Part shown: piece after piece, positions 1 to 7,162 of the stretch
How positions within the stretch are numbered: position 1 is the stretch's first letter
Layout of the letters: each line of letters starts with the position of its first letter
From: Candidatus Gastranaerophilales bacterium
GTDB lineage: Bacteria > Cyanobacteriota > Vampirovibrionia > Gastranaerophilales > Gastranaerophilaceae
Length of the DNA: 13,084 nucleotides
Assembly: GCA_905235825.1 (NCBI GenBank)
Contig: CAJONH010000305.1
Span: 1-13,084 of the forward strand
Direction of reading: 5' to 3'
Notes under the pieces: generated by a model
Told to the model about the DNA's origin: nothing
The model's database searches: none
The model's input: the letters and a program-made list of their open reading frames with translations, nothing else
Position numbers and translations under genes: made by a program

Positions 1-310
1 CTATTTCTTGCTTATTTATTTTAATATCCCAGCTTCCGATATCTGCATCAAAAATTTTGCGCTTAATTAAATCCTGCCTCTTTGTTTTAAAAAAACTCTG
101 CATTTCATCTAAATCAAGCATATCGGCAACAATATACGCTTTTAAAATATTTTCACTTGATTCAATAAGCTCAAGATTTTTATACTTTTCTTCTGCAGTA
201 ATAATACCTTCACACTCAAATTCCGATTGTATTATATCGCACAATACATCTGCACAAACGGGATTTATATCTATACATACTTCCCAATATGTTTTATCTT
301 TTACTGACAA
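1..310 (-). CDS. prmA: Ribosomal protein L11 methyltransferase, N-terminal part (partial)
   Basis: This reading frame is open for 103 codons and runs off the left edge of the window, so only the N-terminal region is visible. Its protein begins SVKDKTYWEVCIDINP and has EGIITAEEKYKNLE near residue 35 and IGSWDIKI near residue 91. That pattern resembles the substrate-recognition domain of PrmA, the enzyme that methylates ribosomal protein L11 using S-adenosylmethionine. The SAM-binding domain would lie outside the window, so the call rests on resemblance of the N-terminal domain only. The frame has no ATG until about residue 64. The best start is TTG at 310, which overlaps the last 10 bases of accA and suggests translational coupling. 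The previous in-frame stop is at 332-334, so no long upstream extension is possible. No strong Shine-Dalgarno sequence precedes the TTG. Confidence 0.62.
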   Translation of the reverse strand, partial: MSVKDKTYWEVCIDINPVCADVLCDIIQSEFECEGIITAEEKYKNLELIESSENILKAYIVADMLDLDEMQSFFKTKRQDLIKRKIFDADIGSWDIKINKQEI

Positions 311-1251
311 AATACACCCATTCTTCTGTATTTATTATATCTGTCATTACGTAATGTTTTTGAATTTACATCACGAAGTTCATAAATAGCACGCATTATG
401 GTTTCTTTTAAATCATTCGCCATTTTTTCATAATCACAGTGAGCTCCGCCTAAAGGCTCTTTAACTATACCGTCAATTATTCCAAACTTTAATAAATCTT
501 CACTTGTAATTTTTAGTGATTCGGCTGCCGTTCCTGCCATAGATGCATCTCTCCAAAGAATAGACGCACAGCCCTCAGGTGAAATAACTGTATAATAAGA
601 ATGTTCAAGCATATAAACTCTGTCTGCAACGGCAAGACCTAAAGCACCTCCGCTGCACCCTTCACCGGTTATAACTGCAATTACCGGAACATTTAACTTC
701 GCCATTTCTCTTAAATTCACTGCTATAGCCGTACCTTGAGCCGTTTCTTCTGCTTTTATTCCTGGATAAGCTCCGGGGGTATCTATTAATGTTACAATCG
801 GCATATTAAATTTATTTGCGTGATTAAATAATCTTAAAGCCTTTCTGTATCCTTGCGGCTGAGGCATTCCGAAATTATATGTTAAATTTTCTTTTGTATT
901 TTTGCCTTTTTGTGTTCCGATAATAACAACACTGCAATCTTCAATTTTGGCTATACCGCCGATTATTGCCCTGTCATCCATGCCTTCTCTGTCGCCGTGC
1001 ATTTCCATAAAATCGGTTGTCATTAATTTTACATAATCCAAAAATGTAGGACGATCGGCATGACGTGCTATTTGCAGTCTTTGTGCCGGTGTTAAATTTG
1101 CGTATACTTCTTTTTTATATTCTAACGCTTGTTTTTCAAAAGTTTCTATTTCTGCTGTTACATCCATACCTGATGACTCACTTATTTCCTTTAATTCTTG
1201 TATTTTCTTTTGAATTTCAACTATTGGTTTTTCAAATTCCAAAATAGCCAT
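301..1251 (-). CDS. accA: Acetyl-CoA carboxylase carboxyltransferase, alpha subunit
   Basis: With AccD this subunit transfers the carboxyl group from biotin on the carrier protein to acetyl-CoA, making malonyl-CoA for fatty-acid synthesis in the cytoplasm. The protein has 316 residues, the usual AccA length. An N-terminal helical stretch (about 1-60) is followed by HADRPTFLDY (64-73), HGDREG, the DTPGAYPG loop (157-164) and GEGCSGGA (196-203), which lines the active site. ISPEGCASILWRDA and the PLGGAH segment near the C-terminus are also family signatures. The AVNLREM and SILWRDA wording resembles cyanobacterial and plastid AccA. The ATG at 1251 is supported by a strong ribosome-binding site, GAGGTGAG, at 1257-1264. 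It lies 41 bp downstream of accD on the same strand, so the two are almost certainly co-transcribed. Its 3' end overlaps the probable prmA start. The biotin carboxylase and carrier protein genes are not in the window. Confidence 0.97.
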   Translation of the reverse strand: MAILEFEKPIVEIQKKIQELKEISESSGMDVTAEIETFEKQALEYKKEVYANLTPAQRLQIARHADRPTFLDYVKLMTTDFMEMHGDREGMDDRAIIGGIAKIEDCSVVIIGTQKGKNTKENLTYNFGMPQPQGYRKALRLFNHANKFNMPIVTLIDTPGAYPGIKAEETAQGTAIAVNLREMAKLNVPVIAVITGEGCSGGALGLAVADRVYMLEHSYYTVISPEGCASILWRDASMAGTAAESLKITSEDLLKFGIIDGIVKEPLGGAHCDYEKMANDLKETIMRAIYELRDVNSKTLRNDRYNKYRRMGVFCQ

Positions 1252-1292
1252 TTTTACTCACCTCACCGTATATCCTGATGTTTTGCTTATAT

Positions 1293-2165
1293 TTATGACT
1301 TTTTCTTTTTATGCAGTCTGATTATTTTTGCAAGCATTGGTTTTAGTCCTGCTCTGTCTGAAATCATATCTATTTGACCGTACTTCATTAAATAACTTGC
1401 TGTTTGGAAATCAGCCGGAAGACTCTGTCTTATCGTTTGTTCTATAACCCTTCTTCCAGCAAAACCAATTCTTGCATCTTTTTCCGCTATTATAATATCA
1501 CCCAGCATTGCAAAACTTGCTGTTACACCGCCAAAAGTAGGCTCCGTAAGTACCGTTATATATAATAAACCTGCTTCGTTGAGTTTTGCTACAGCACAGC
1601 TTGTTTTTGCCATTTGCATTAAACTTAAAATGCTTTCCTGCATTCTTGCCCCGCCTGAAGCCGTTACCGCTATCATCGGAATTTCACGTTTTAATGCTTC
1701 CTCCATTGCAAGTGTAACTTTTTCACCGACTACACTGCCCATAGAACCACCCATAAATTCAAAATCCATAACGGCAGCAGCGGTAAGCTCGCCTTCAATT
1801 TCGCCTACTCCCGAAATTACGGCTTCATTCATGTTTGTTTTCGCTCTTGCTGCCGTAACTCTTTTTTTATAAGACTCGGTATCCGAAAATTCAAGAGGAT
1901 CAGCTGTTGTAATATTACCGAATAATTCCTCAAAAGTTCCTTCATCAAATAATTGATTAATTCTTGTTCTTGCATTTATTCTGAAATGGTACCCGCATTT
2001 AGGGCATACTTCCATGTTGTCTTCAACTTCTTTTTTTAATAATTGTGCATTGCAATGATAGCATTTTACCCATAAATTTCCGACACTGTCATCTATTCGG
2101 GTTTCTTTATCCCTTCTCGCTATTTGCATTTCTTTTCTTTGTTCAAACCAATCTTTTACGGTCAT
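1293..2165 (-). CDS. accD: Acetyl-CoA carboxylase carboxyltransferase, beta subunit
   Basis: This is the beta subunit of the carboxyltransferase half of acetyl-CoA carboxylase, which acts as an AccA2-AccD2 complex. The 290-residue protein has the diagnostic four-cysteine zinc ribbon at the N-terminus: CYHC at residues 35-38 and CPKC at 54-57. The crotonase-like core carries GGSMGSVVGEK (139-149), ASGGARMQES (169-178) and EPTFGGVTASFAMLGD (208-223). The ATG at 2165 is well placed behind GGAGG at 2175-2179, with a 9-base spacer. It lies immediately upstream of accA, an arrangement that allows balanced synthesis of the two subunits. The protein ends in a basic tail (KKKKS). The 111-bp gap upstream holds possible promoter elements, so accD may head its own transcript, though readthrough from argS cannot be excluded. 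Confidence 0.97.
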   Translation of the reverse strand: MTVKDWFEQRKEMQIARRDKETRIDDSVGNLWVKCYHCNAQLLKKEVEDNMEVCPKCGYHFRINARTRINQLFDEGTFEELFGNITTADPLEFSDTESYKKRVTAARAKTNMNEAVISGVGEIEGELTAAAVMDFEFMGGSMGSVVGEKVTLAMEEALKREIPMIAVTASGGARMQESILSLMQMAKTSCAVAKLNEAGLLYITVLTEPTFGGVTASFAMLGDIIIAEKDARIGFAGRRVIEQTIRQSLPADFQTASYLMKYGQIDMISDRAGLKPMLAKIIRLHKKKKS

Positions 2166-2195
2166 AAAAGATTTCCTCCGCTAATCTGTGAGAAT

Positions 2196-2229
2196 ATTAT
2201 ACAACAAAATTAAATCACGTGACATTATA
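2196..2229 (-). promoter_or_regulatory. Possible accD promoter: two -10 boxes flanking a palindrome
   Basis: The gap between argS and accD contains two perfect TATAAT hexamers on the minus strand, at 2196-2201 and 2224-2229. Each is preceded by TTG (TTGTATAAT). Between them lies the 8-base perfect palindrome TCACGTGA (2215-2222). No convincing -35 box is spaced 16-18 bases from either hexamer. In such AT-rich DNA a TATAAT can occur by chance, so the promoter call is tentative. The proximal box would give a short leader ending at the strong GGAGG of accD. Confidence 0.35.
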
Positions 2230-2276
2230 CAATTGTCCATGAAAGTGTATTTTGTTACAAATTATTTCAATTTAAA

Positions 2277-4025
2277 TTACATTTTTTCCGGAGCTTCAAT
2301 TGCTATCAGCTTCATTGCAGATTGAAGTATTAATATAACCGCTTTTACTACGAACAGCCTTGCACACATTAATCCCTCATTTTCAACAATAACTTTTGAA
2401 AATGTATAGAATTTATGAAAATCAGCTGCAAGCTCCTGCAAGTATTTTGTTATTAAATAAGGACTTCTGTTTTTTGCCGCATTTTGAACTGCTGATTTGT
2501 ATTCTTCCAGTTTTAATAATAATTTTTTAGTTGTTTCTTCCGCTTTTTCGTCGCCCGTTGTCCATAATAAATTGAAATCCGCTTTAGATAAATCAAGTTC
2601 ATTTCCGCTTTGCATTTTATTATTTACTATATCGAGTTTATCTGCCGATGCATTTCTTAAAATTGAGCATGCTCTTGCATGTGCATATTGAACATAAAAC
2701 ACGGGATTATCATCCGTTTTTGATTTCGCAAGTTCTATATCAAAATCAAGAGTTGTATCTATGCTTTTCATTATCATCCAATATCTTGTAGCATCAACTC
2801 CTACTTCATCTATTAAATCATCAAGAGTAACCATTTTTGTACGTTTACCCATTCTGACTTCTTCTCCGTTAATAACAAGATTTACCAGCTGTCCTAAAAG
2901 AACTTCCAATGAATCCGGATTATATCCTAAAACTTCAACTGCAGCACGCATTCTCGGAATATATCCGTGATGATCTGCTCCCCATATATTTAAAAGTTTA
3001 GTAAATCCTCTTTGTAATTTATCGTAATGATAAGCTATATCCGCAGTTAAATAAGTATATGCTCCGTCTGATTTCTTTATTACTCTGTCTTTTTCATCTC
3101 CGTATTTTGATGAGGCAAACCATACTGCTCCATCCTGCTCATACAATACTCCAAGTTCACTCAATTTCTTTATGCATGCTTCAACTTTTCCCGACTCATG
3201 CAATGTGAGTTCGCTATAAAAATTATCAAAGTGAGTATGAAAATTTTCCAGTAATTTTTGCTGTTTAGAAAGCATTTTTAGTCTTGCATACTTAGAAAGA
3301 TATTTTAACTGCTCCTCGTTATAATTGCCGTTCCATGTTTCTTCTATTATTTTTGCTCGTTTATTTTCTTCTTTTATAAATTCTTTTGCAACAGGAATTA
3401 AAAAGTCACCCGTATAAAAATTTTTTGCTTCTTCTTCATCGCTCGGAAAATCAATTTTTACTTCAAATTCCTGCAATATTCTTATATATAACGACTTGCC
3501 GAGTTTTTGTATCTGGCTTCCCGCATCATTTATATAAAATTCCTGATAAACATTATATCCAGAATACTTCATTACATTTGCTAAAGCACTTCCCATTGCA
3601 GCCCATCTGCCATGTCCGATGTGAAAAGGCCCTGTCGGATTTGCACTGACATACTCAAGTATGACTTTTTCGCCTTTTCCGATATCATTCTTTGCATAAT
3701 CAAGTTTTTTATCCAAAACTTCGGTAACGATTTTATTTAACATAAAAGAATTGATTTTGAAATTAATGAAACCTGCGGTTACATTAATTTCAAAATCTGA
3801 CTTGTTTATTTCCGAAGCGATTATTTCTGCTGTTTTTACAGGAGGAAGTTTTGTATAACGGGAAAGAGAAGACACATTTACCGCAAAATCACCAAATTGA
3901 GCATTTTTTGGAATTTCTGACTGTAAGTTATAATTGTCAGCCTCACTCATTTGACCAAGTTTTTTATTCTTAACCAACGAATTAACAGCCGATTTTACTT
4001 CATTCAAAAAAAACTCTCTTAACAT
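2277..4025 (-). CDS. argS: Arginyl-tRNA synthetase
   Basis: This class I aminoacyl-tRNA synthetase charges tRNA-Arg with arginine using ATP. The 582-residue protein starts with the Arg-specific N-terminal domain (about 4-90, including the NAQFGDFAVN segment). The catalytic Rossmann domain follows, with SANPTGPFHIGHGR; its HIGH motif is at residues 135-138. GADHHGYIPR is at 349-358. The equivalent of the KMSKS loop is MGKRTKMVTLDDL at 392-404, followed by DEVGVDATRYW. This is a KMSKS variant, as is common in ArgS. The C-terminal all-helical DALR anticodon-binding domain occupies roughly 450-582 and ends APEKM, the classic ArgS C-terminus. The start at 4025 gives the expected length, but the Shine-Dalgarno sequence upstream is weak. 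Transcription could come from its own promoter or from the small gene 57 bp upstream. Confidence 0.97.
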   Translation of the reverse strand: MLREFFLNEVKSAVNSLVKNKKLGQMSEADNYNLQSEIPKNAQFGDFAVNVSSLSRYTKLPPVKTAEIIASEINKSDFEINVTAGFINFKINSFMLNKIVTEVLDKKLDYAKNDIGKGEKVILEYVSANPTGPFHIGHGRWAAMGSALANVMKYSGYNVYQEFYINDAGSQIQKLGKSLYIRILQEFEVKIDFPSDEEEAKNFYTGDFLIPVAKEFIKEENKRAKIIEETWNGNYNEEQLKYLSKYARLKMLSKQQKLLENFHTHFDNFYSELTLHESGKVEACIKKLSELGVLYEQDGAVWFASSKYGDEKDRVIKKSDGAYTYLTADIAYHYDKLQRGFTKLLNIWGADHHGYIPRMRAAVEVLGYNPDSLEVLLGQLVNLVINGEEVRMGKRTKMVTLDDLIDEVGVDATRYWMIMKSIDTTLDFDIELAKSKTDDNPVFYVQYAHARACSILRNASADKLDIVNNKMQSGNELDLSKADFNLLWTTGDEKAEETTKKLLLKLEEYKSAVQNAAKNRSPYLITKYLQELAADFHKFYTFSKVIVENEGLMCARLFVVKAVILILQSAMKLIAIEAPEKM

Positions 4026-4081
4026 AATTCTGCTTTCATAATGTGTGCTACATCATGAATATAGCAAAAAAAGGTTAAAAT

Positions 4082-4222
4082 TTAAACGCTTTCCGAAGAA
4101 ACTTTATTTTTAACCATTTCACCGAACATGTCAATGCCAAATTTGATGTTTTCTACATTTTTTATCATCTCTTTTATTTCTGCCATAATATCTTCATTTG
4201 TACTTGCTAGAACACTATTCAT
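4082..4222 (-). CDS. Unrecognised 46-residue helical protein
   Basis: A short open frame of 46 codons plus TAA runs from ATG at 4222 to 4082. The protein starts MNSVLASTNEDIMAEIKEM and ends with KNKVSSESV. It is hydrophilic, rich in Glu, Lys, Met and Ile, has no cysteine, and looks like one amphipathic helix. It has no signal peptide or membrane segment. I do not recognise the family. The main support for a real gene is the GGAG ribosome-binding sequence just upstream (within 4231-4236, TCTAATTT spacer) and its placement in an otherwise unexplained 350-bp gap, in the same direction as its neighbours. It sits 56 bp upstream of argS and 153 bp downstream of the RNA methyltransferase. It could be a true small protein or a leader peptide for argS. 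It contains no run of arginine codons, which argues against a simple attenuator. Confidence 0.5.
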   Translation of the reverse strand: MNSVLASTNEDIMAEIKEMIKNVENIKFGIDMFGEMVKNKVSSESV

Positions 4223-4322
4223 AAATTAGACTCCGAAAAAAACTAACAAGTATTTAATCGGTTTTTATTTTTTTAAACTTTAGTTTTTTAATTAGTTTCT
4301 TTACAAAAATTAATAATTTTTA

Positions 4323-4367
4323 TATATTCTGAATATAAAATATCTTTCCTTTTTGAATATAAAATAT
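4323..4367. repeat. Palindrome plus 14-bp direct repeat, AT-rich
   Basis: The 15-base palindrome TATATTCTGAATATA at 4323-4337 has 7-bp arms and one central base. Its right half belongs to a 14-base direct repeat, TGAATATAAAATAT, present at 4330-4343 and again at 4354-4367. The copies start 24 bases apart. The cluster lies just past the stop of the SpoU-family gene and upstream of the 46-residue gene on the minus strand, so it could be an operator or part of a promoter region. AT-rich DNA makes chance repeats likely, and no regulator family is recognised. Confidence 0.4.
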
Positions 4368-4375
4368 ATGCAAAG

Positions 4376-5128
4376 CTATATAATGTTTGAGATTTCATAC
4401 ATAACTATGGAGGCTGAAACAGCCAGATTTAAGGATTCTACGTTATTGTGCATTTCAAGTCTTATGTTTTTATCTGAAATTTTTATTAAATCATCACAAA
4501 GCCCATGTGCTTCAGAGCCAAACATTATAATGTATTTGGAAAACTGATTACAGTCTTTCAATGTGATATTGTTTCTTTTTGATAGAGCTGTTGCAATTTT
4601 TACGTGGCTTTTAAAGTGTTTTTCAAGCTCATCTGCTGCACTAATATTAATTATGGGGATTTTAAAGAAATTGCCTGCCGTGGAACGTATAACCTTTGAG
4701 GAATATAAATCAACACAATTTCCGAATAAAATTATTCCTTCAATACCAAATGCCGCTGCACTCCTTATTATTGTTCCCAGATTTCCGGCATCGGATATAG
4801 ACTCCAGCAAAATCAGTTTATTTAAAGTACTTATATTTTTAATATCATAATTTTTCTTTTTCGCAACCGTTAATATATCGCATACAGAATCGGTTGAAGT
4901 AATTTTTTTCATGCCTGCTTCATCCGTTATATAAACGGGACATTTAATTTTTTCGTTTTCGAATTCTTTTAAGCTGAATATTTCAACAATCTGTGCATTC
5001 TCTGCAATTAATTCATCAAGAATTTTTGCACCTTCGGCAATAAAAAGTCCTGTTTCTTCACGATATTTCTTTTGATGAAGTTTTGCAATTTCTTTTAATT
5101 TATTTTTAGATGCAGCTACATTGTGCAT
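4376..5128 (-). CDS. SpoU/TrmH-family RNA 2'-O-methyltransferase
   Basis: This is a SPOUT-fold enzyme that methylates a ribose 2'-hydroxyl in tRNA or rRNA using S-adenosylmethionine; the target nucleotide cannot be told from sequence. Counting from the chosen start, the N-terminal RNA-binding domain contains GLFIAEGAKILDEL (about 27-40). The three family motifs follow: GNLGTIIRSAAAFG (about 115-128) with the invariant N and R, MFGSEAHGL (about 202-210, with S where many members have N), and VESLNLAVSASIVMYE (about 230-245). These form the trefoil-knot SAM site. An in-frame ATG at 5146 would add six residues (MAGRIF). I prefer 5128 because relatives usually begin only a few residues before the SKN segment, and AGG precedes it by about 10 bases. 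Either start overlaps the 3' end of the aminopeptidase gene (stop at 5116), indicating one transcript. Confidence 0.9.
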   Translation of the reverse strand: MHNVAASKNKLKEIAKLHQKKYREETGLFIAEGAKILDELIAENAQIVEIFSLKEFENEKIKCPVYITDEAGMKKITSTDSVCDILTVAKKKNYDIKNISTLNKLILLESISDAGNLGTIIRSAAAFGIEGIILFGNCVDLYSSKVIRSTAGNFFKIPIINISAADELEKHFKSHVKIATALSKRNNITLKDCNQFSKYIIMFGSEAHGLCDDLIKISDKNIRLEMHNNVESLNLAVSASIVMYEISNII

Positions 5129-6774
5129 GAAGATTCTGCCTGCCATTTTATATAATAGGTTTTTTCTTCATCATTTAATAATGATATATCAACAAGTTTT
5201 ATTTCAAACGGAAAATGAGAAAATGAATGAAGTACTACTTTATCTTCTTCATAAGAAGCGTAAACTGTATTTTCAAGTCTTATTCCGCCCCAGCCTTCTT
5301 TATAGACTCCCGGCTCTACCGTAAACACCGTATTTTCTAAAATTTTTGTTTTAGATGCATCGGAGGATGATACCCTGGGCGGGTTTTCATGTACGCTTAT
5401 ACCTACACCGTGTCCTGTGGAGTGTGAAAAGGCATAATCAGACGTAATATTTTTTTCTATTGTTTCTCTTGCCGTTTTATCAATATCAAAATATGAAGAT
5501 TTTTTTGTATATTGTTTGTAATATGCATTCAAAAAGGCTTTTAAAACGGTTGTGTATGCTGTTTTCTGTTCAGGCGAAGGTTCTCCTTTTATAAATGTTC
5601 TTGTGGTATCTGTTGCAAGCCCGCCTTCATAGTAGCCTCCGTAGTCTACAAGTAATAAATCTCCGTTTTCAACCATTTTTTCTTTAGAAGGAATTGAATA
5701 ATGAATAACGGAACTATTTGCCCCCGATGCTACTATAGGTCTAAAACTCAATGACATAGCACCCTCTTGAAACATTGCCTCTTTCAATGCTTCCGAGTAA
5801 TCGTACTCCGAGTATATCGTATCCGAATTTATCATTTCTCTTATTACGTTTAATGCATTATCCGATTTTTCAAAACATCTTTTTAAATGTTCTTTTTCTA
5901 TTTCATTTTTAACGGTTTTTAAAAGTTTTAAATAACTTGTTTTTAATGTATTTGACTTATAAATAAGATTAAAATCGGCAATAGTTATACTGTCTTCATC
6001 TATATAAATATATTCTCTGTCCGCATTTTTGAGCATATTTTCAAATTCACACAAGGGTTTAACGCAGAAATATGAGCCTATATAAGGTAGTGTACAATCC
6101 GTATAAATATATGCCATATCATGTGTAATAACAGCTTTTGCAGGAAAAACGGCACTATATGCAAAATCATAAGAACGCAGGTTTGTTAAATACGCAATAT
6201 CTTCAAGAGATGTTACTATTATACCAAAAGCATCTCCCGCATATTCTTTTACTTTTACAAATTTATCGTCCGCAACAACTCCGGTTACATCAGTATCCAG
6301 TTTGAATACATTATAATTTATTTCTTTAATGCTGTCTTTTTTATAATCTATAACAGGGTCTGTATTTATAAGTTTTATTATTCCGTTTTTTGTTATTACA
6401 CGCTGTAACAATGCATCATAAAATTTTTTTGATGTTTTTGATGCGACAACTCCCAGTTTATAATATAGCGGAATTAATTCATCTAAAGCCGTTAAATATG
6501 ATTTATTTAACGGTAATTTAACAACCGTTACAAATTCATGATTGACTTCTTTATCGGCTTTTTCATGATAACGGGGATCCACAAACAGGTATATTTTATC
6601 ATTCGTAAATAACACATCCCCCGTTGACCCCGTAAAACCTGTCAGATGATATCTTGAATTTAACTCAAGCATATTATACTCAACAAGAAATTCATTCGTT
6701 GAATTAATAATAAGTCCGTCTATATTATTTTTTGTGAGAAAACTTCTCAAATATTCTATTAATTGTAAATCCAT
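5116..6774 (-). CDS. pepP: Xaa-Pro aminopeptidase (M24B, three-domain aminopeptidase P type)
   Basis: This is a dinuclear-metal peptidase that removes the N-terminal residue from peptides with proline in second position. At 552 residues it is longer than E. coli PepP and matches the three-domain form also found in eukaryotes. Two creatinase-like N-terminal domains cover about 1-135 and 160-290, the pita-bread catalytic domain about 295-510, and a C-terminal extension carries LLNDEEKTYYIKW. All five expected metal ligands are visible: D377 (LVDYGG), D389 (TDTTRTF), H455 (STGHGVG), E487 (VEPGVY) and E501 (RLENTV). H359 in SVIHY is a likely substrate-binding residue. There is no signal peptide, so it should be cytoplasmic. 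The ATG at 6774 shares its A with the TGA stop of the preceding prolyl isomerase gene, implying translational coupling. The pairing with a proline isomerase is suggestive of shared peptide handling but not proof. The symbol is used loosely for the family. Confidence 0.94.
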   Translation of the reverse strand: MDLQLIEYLRSFLTKNNIDGLIINSTNEFLVEYNMLELNSRYHLTGFTGSTGDVLFTNDKIYLFVDPRYHEKADKEVNHEFVTVVKLPLNKSYLTALDELIPLYYKLGVVASKTSKKFYDALLQRVITKNGIIKLINTDPVIDYKKDSIKEINYNVFKLDTDVTGVVADDKFVKVKEYAGDAFGIIVTSLEDIAYLTNLRSYDFAYSAVFPAKAVITHDMAYIYTDCTLPYIGSYFCVKPLCEFENMLKNADREYIYIDEDSITIADFNLIYKSNTLKTSYLKLLKTVKNEIEKEHLKRCFEKSDNALNVIREMINSDTIYSEYDYSEALKEAMFQEGAMSLSFRPIVASGANSSVIHYSIPSKEKMVENGDLLLVDYGGYYEGGLATDTTRTFIKGEPSPEQKTAYTTVLKAFLNAYYKQYTKKSSYFDIDKTARETIEKNITSDYAFSHSTGHGVGISVHENPPRVSSSDASKTKILENTVFTVEPGVYKEGWGGIRLENTVYASYEEDKVVLHSFSHFPFEIKLVDISLLNDEEKTYYIKWQAESSCTM

Positions 6775-7058
6775 CAGTCTTTTATATCTGCCAAATAAAT
6801 TAAATGATATCCGAATTGTGTTTTAACCGGCTCTGATATTTCACCTTTTTTAAGAGAAAAAGCTGCATCTTCAAAAGGTTTTACCATCTGTCCTTTAGAA
6901 AACCACCCTAAATCTCCGCCTTCCGCCCCTGAAGGGCAGAGTGAAACTTCTTTTGCTTTCTTAGCAAAATCTTTTTCATTCTTAATTTCAGATTTTAATT
7001 TTTTTGCTTCTTCTTCTGTTTTTACCAGAATATGACCTGCTCTTATCATTTCTGCCAT
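6774..7058 (-). CDS. ppiC: Parvulin-type peptidyl-prolyl cis-trans isomerase, cytoplasmic
   Basis: This 94-residue protein is a stand-alone parvulin domain, close in size to E. coli PpiC (93 residues). It catalyses cis-trans isomerisation of prolyl peptide bonds. Family marks are AGHILVKTEEEA near the start, FAKKAKEVSLCPSGAEGGDLGWFSKGQMVKPFEDAAF in the middle, and TQFGYHLIYL at the end. The middle stretch holds the Cys and the GGDLG/GQM segments, and the end holds the C-terminal active-site His. There is no signal peptide or membrane anchor, unlike PrsA or SurA. The start at 7058 gives a full domain, but the nearest GGAG is about 13 bases away, which is long. ATG three codons later is an alternative with an even longer spacing. 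It heads the minus-strand group with pepP and the SpoU gene and lies behind a reasonable promoter at 7091-7119. Confidence 0.93.
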   Translation of the reverse strand: MAEMIRAGHILVKTEEEAKKLKSEIKNEKDFAKKAKEVSLCPSGAEGGDLGWFSKGQMVKPFEDAAFSLKKGEISEPVKTQFGYHLIYLADIKD

Positions 7059-7090
7059 AATATTATTTATACTCCGCTACTCATAATAGC

Positions 7091-7119
7091 AGTATAACAC
7101 GATTGTAATTTTCAAACAA
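7091..7119 (-). promoter_or_regulatory. Predicted sigma70-type promoter for ppiC-pepP-SpoU operon
   Basis: On the minus strand a -35-like TTGTTT (7114-7119) and a -10 TATACT (7091-7096) are separated by exactly 17 bases. The predicted start is near 7084, giving a leader of about 26 bases before ppiC. The -35 matches consensus at four of six positions and the -10 at five of six. It lies in the 104-bp divergent gap and overlaps the predicted plus-strand promoter. Confidence 0.45.
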
Positions 7120-7131
7120 TTAAAGTAATAT
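7103..7131 (+). promoter_or_regulatory. Possible promoter for membrane protein-miaB operon
   Basis: TTGTAA (7103-7108) and TAATAT (7126-7131) are 17 bases apart on the plus strand, each matching the sigma70 consensus at four of six positions. The predicted start near 7138 gives a leader of about 25 bases containing AGGGA (7151-7155) before the ATG at 7163. The element interleaves with the minus-strand promoter, so only one polymerase could occupy the site at a time. Confidence 0.33.
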
Positions 7132-7162
7132 TTATTTATATTTACAAATTAGGGATTTACTG

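Noticed and set aside
57..389. Plus-strand 110-codon open frame
   Set aside because: It is antisense to the end of accA and the probable prmA, has low-complexity composition and no good ribosome-binding site.
4026..4222. Arginine T-box or attenuator upstream of argS
   Set aside because: No T-box core sequence or specifier hairpin was seen, and the 46-residue frame has no run of arginine codons.
4376..5128. Loss of function in the SpoU enzyme because motif 2 has S instead of N
   Set aside because: The GSE form occurs in many active-looking family members, and the other motif residues (N and R of motif 1, SLN of motif 3) are present.
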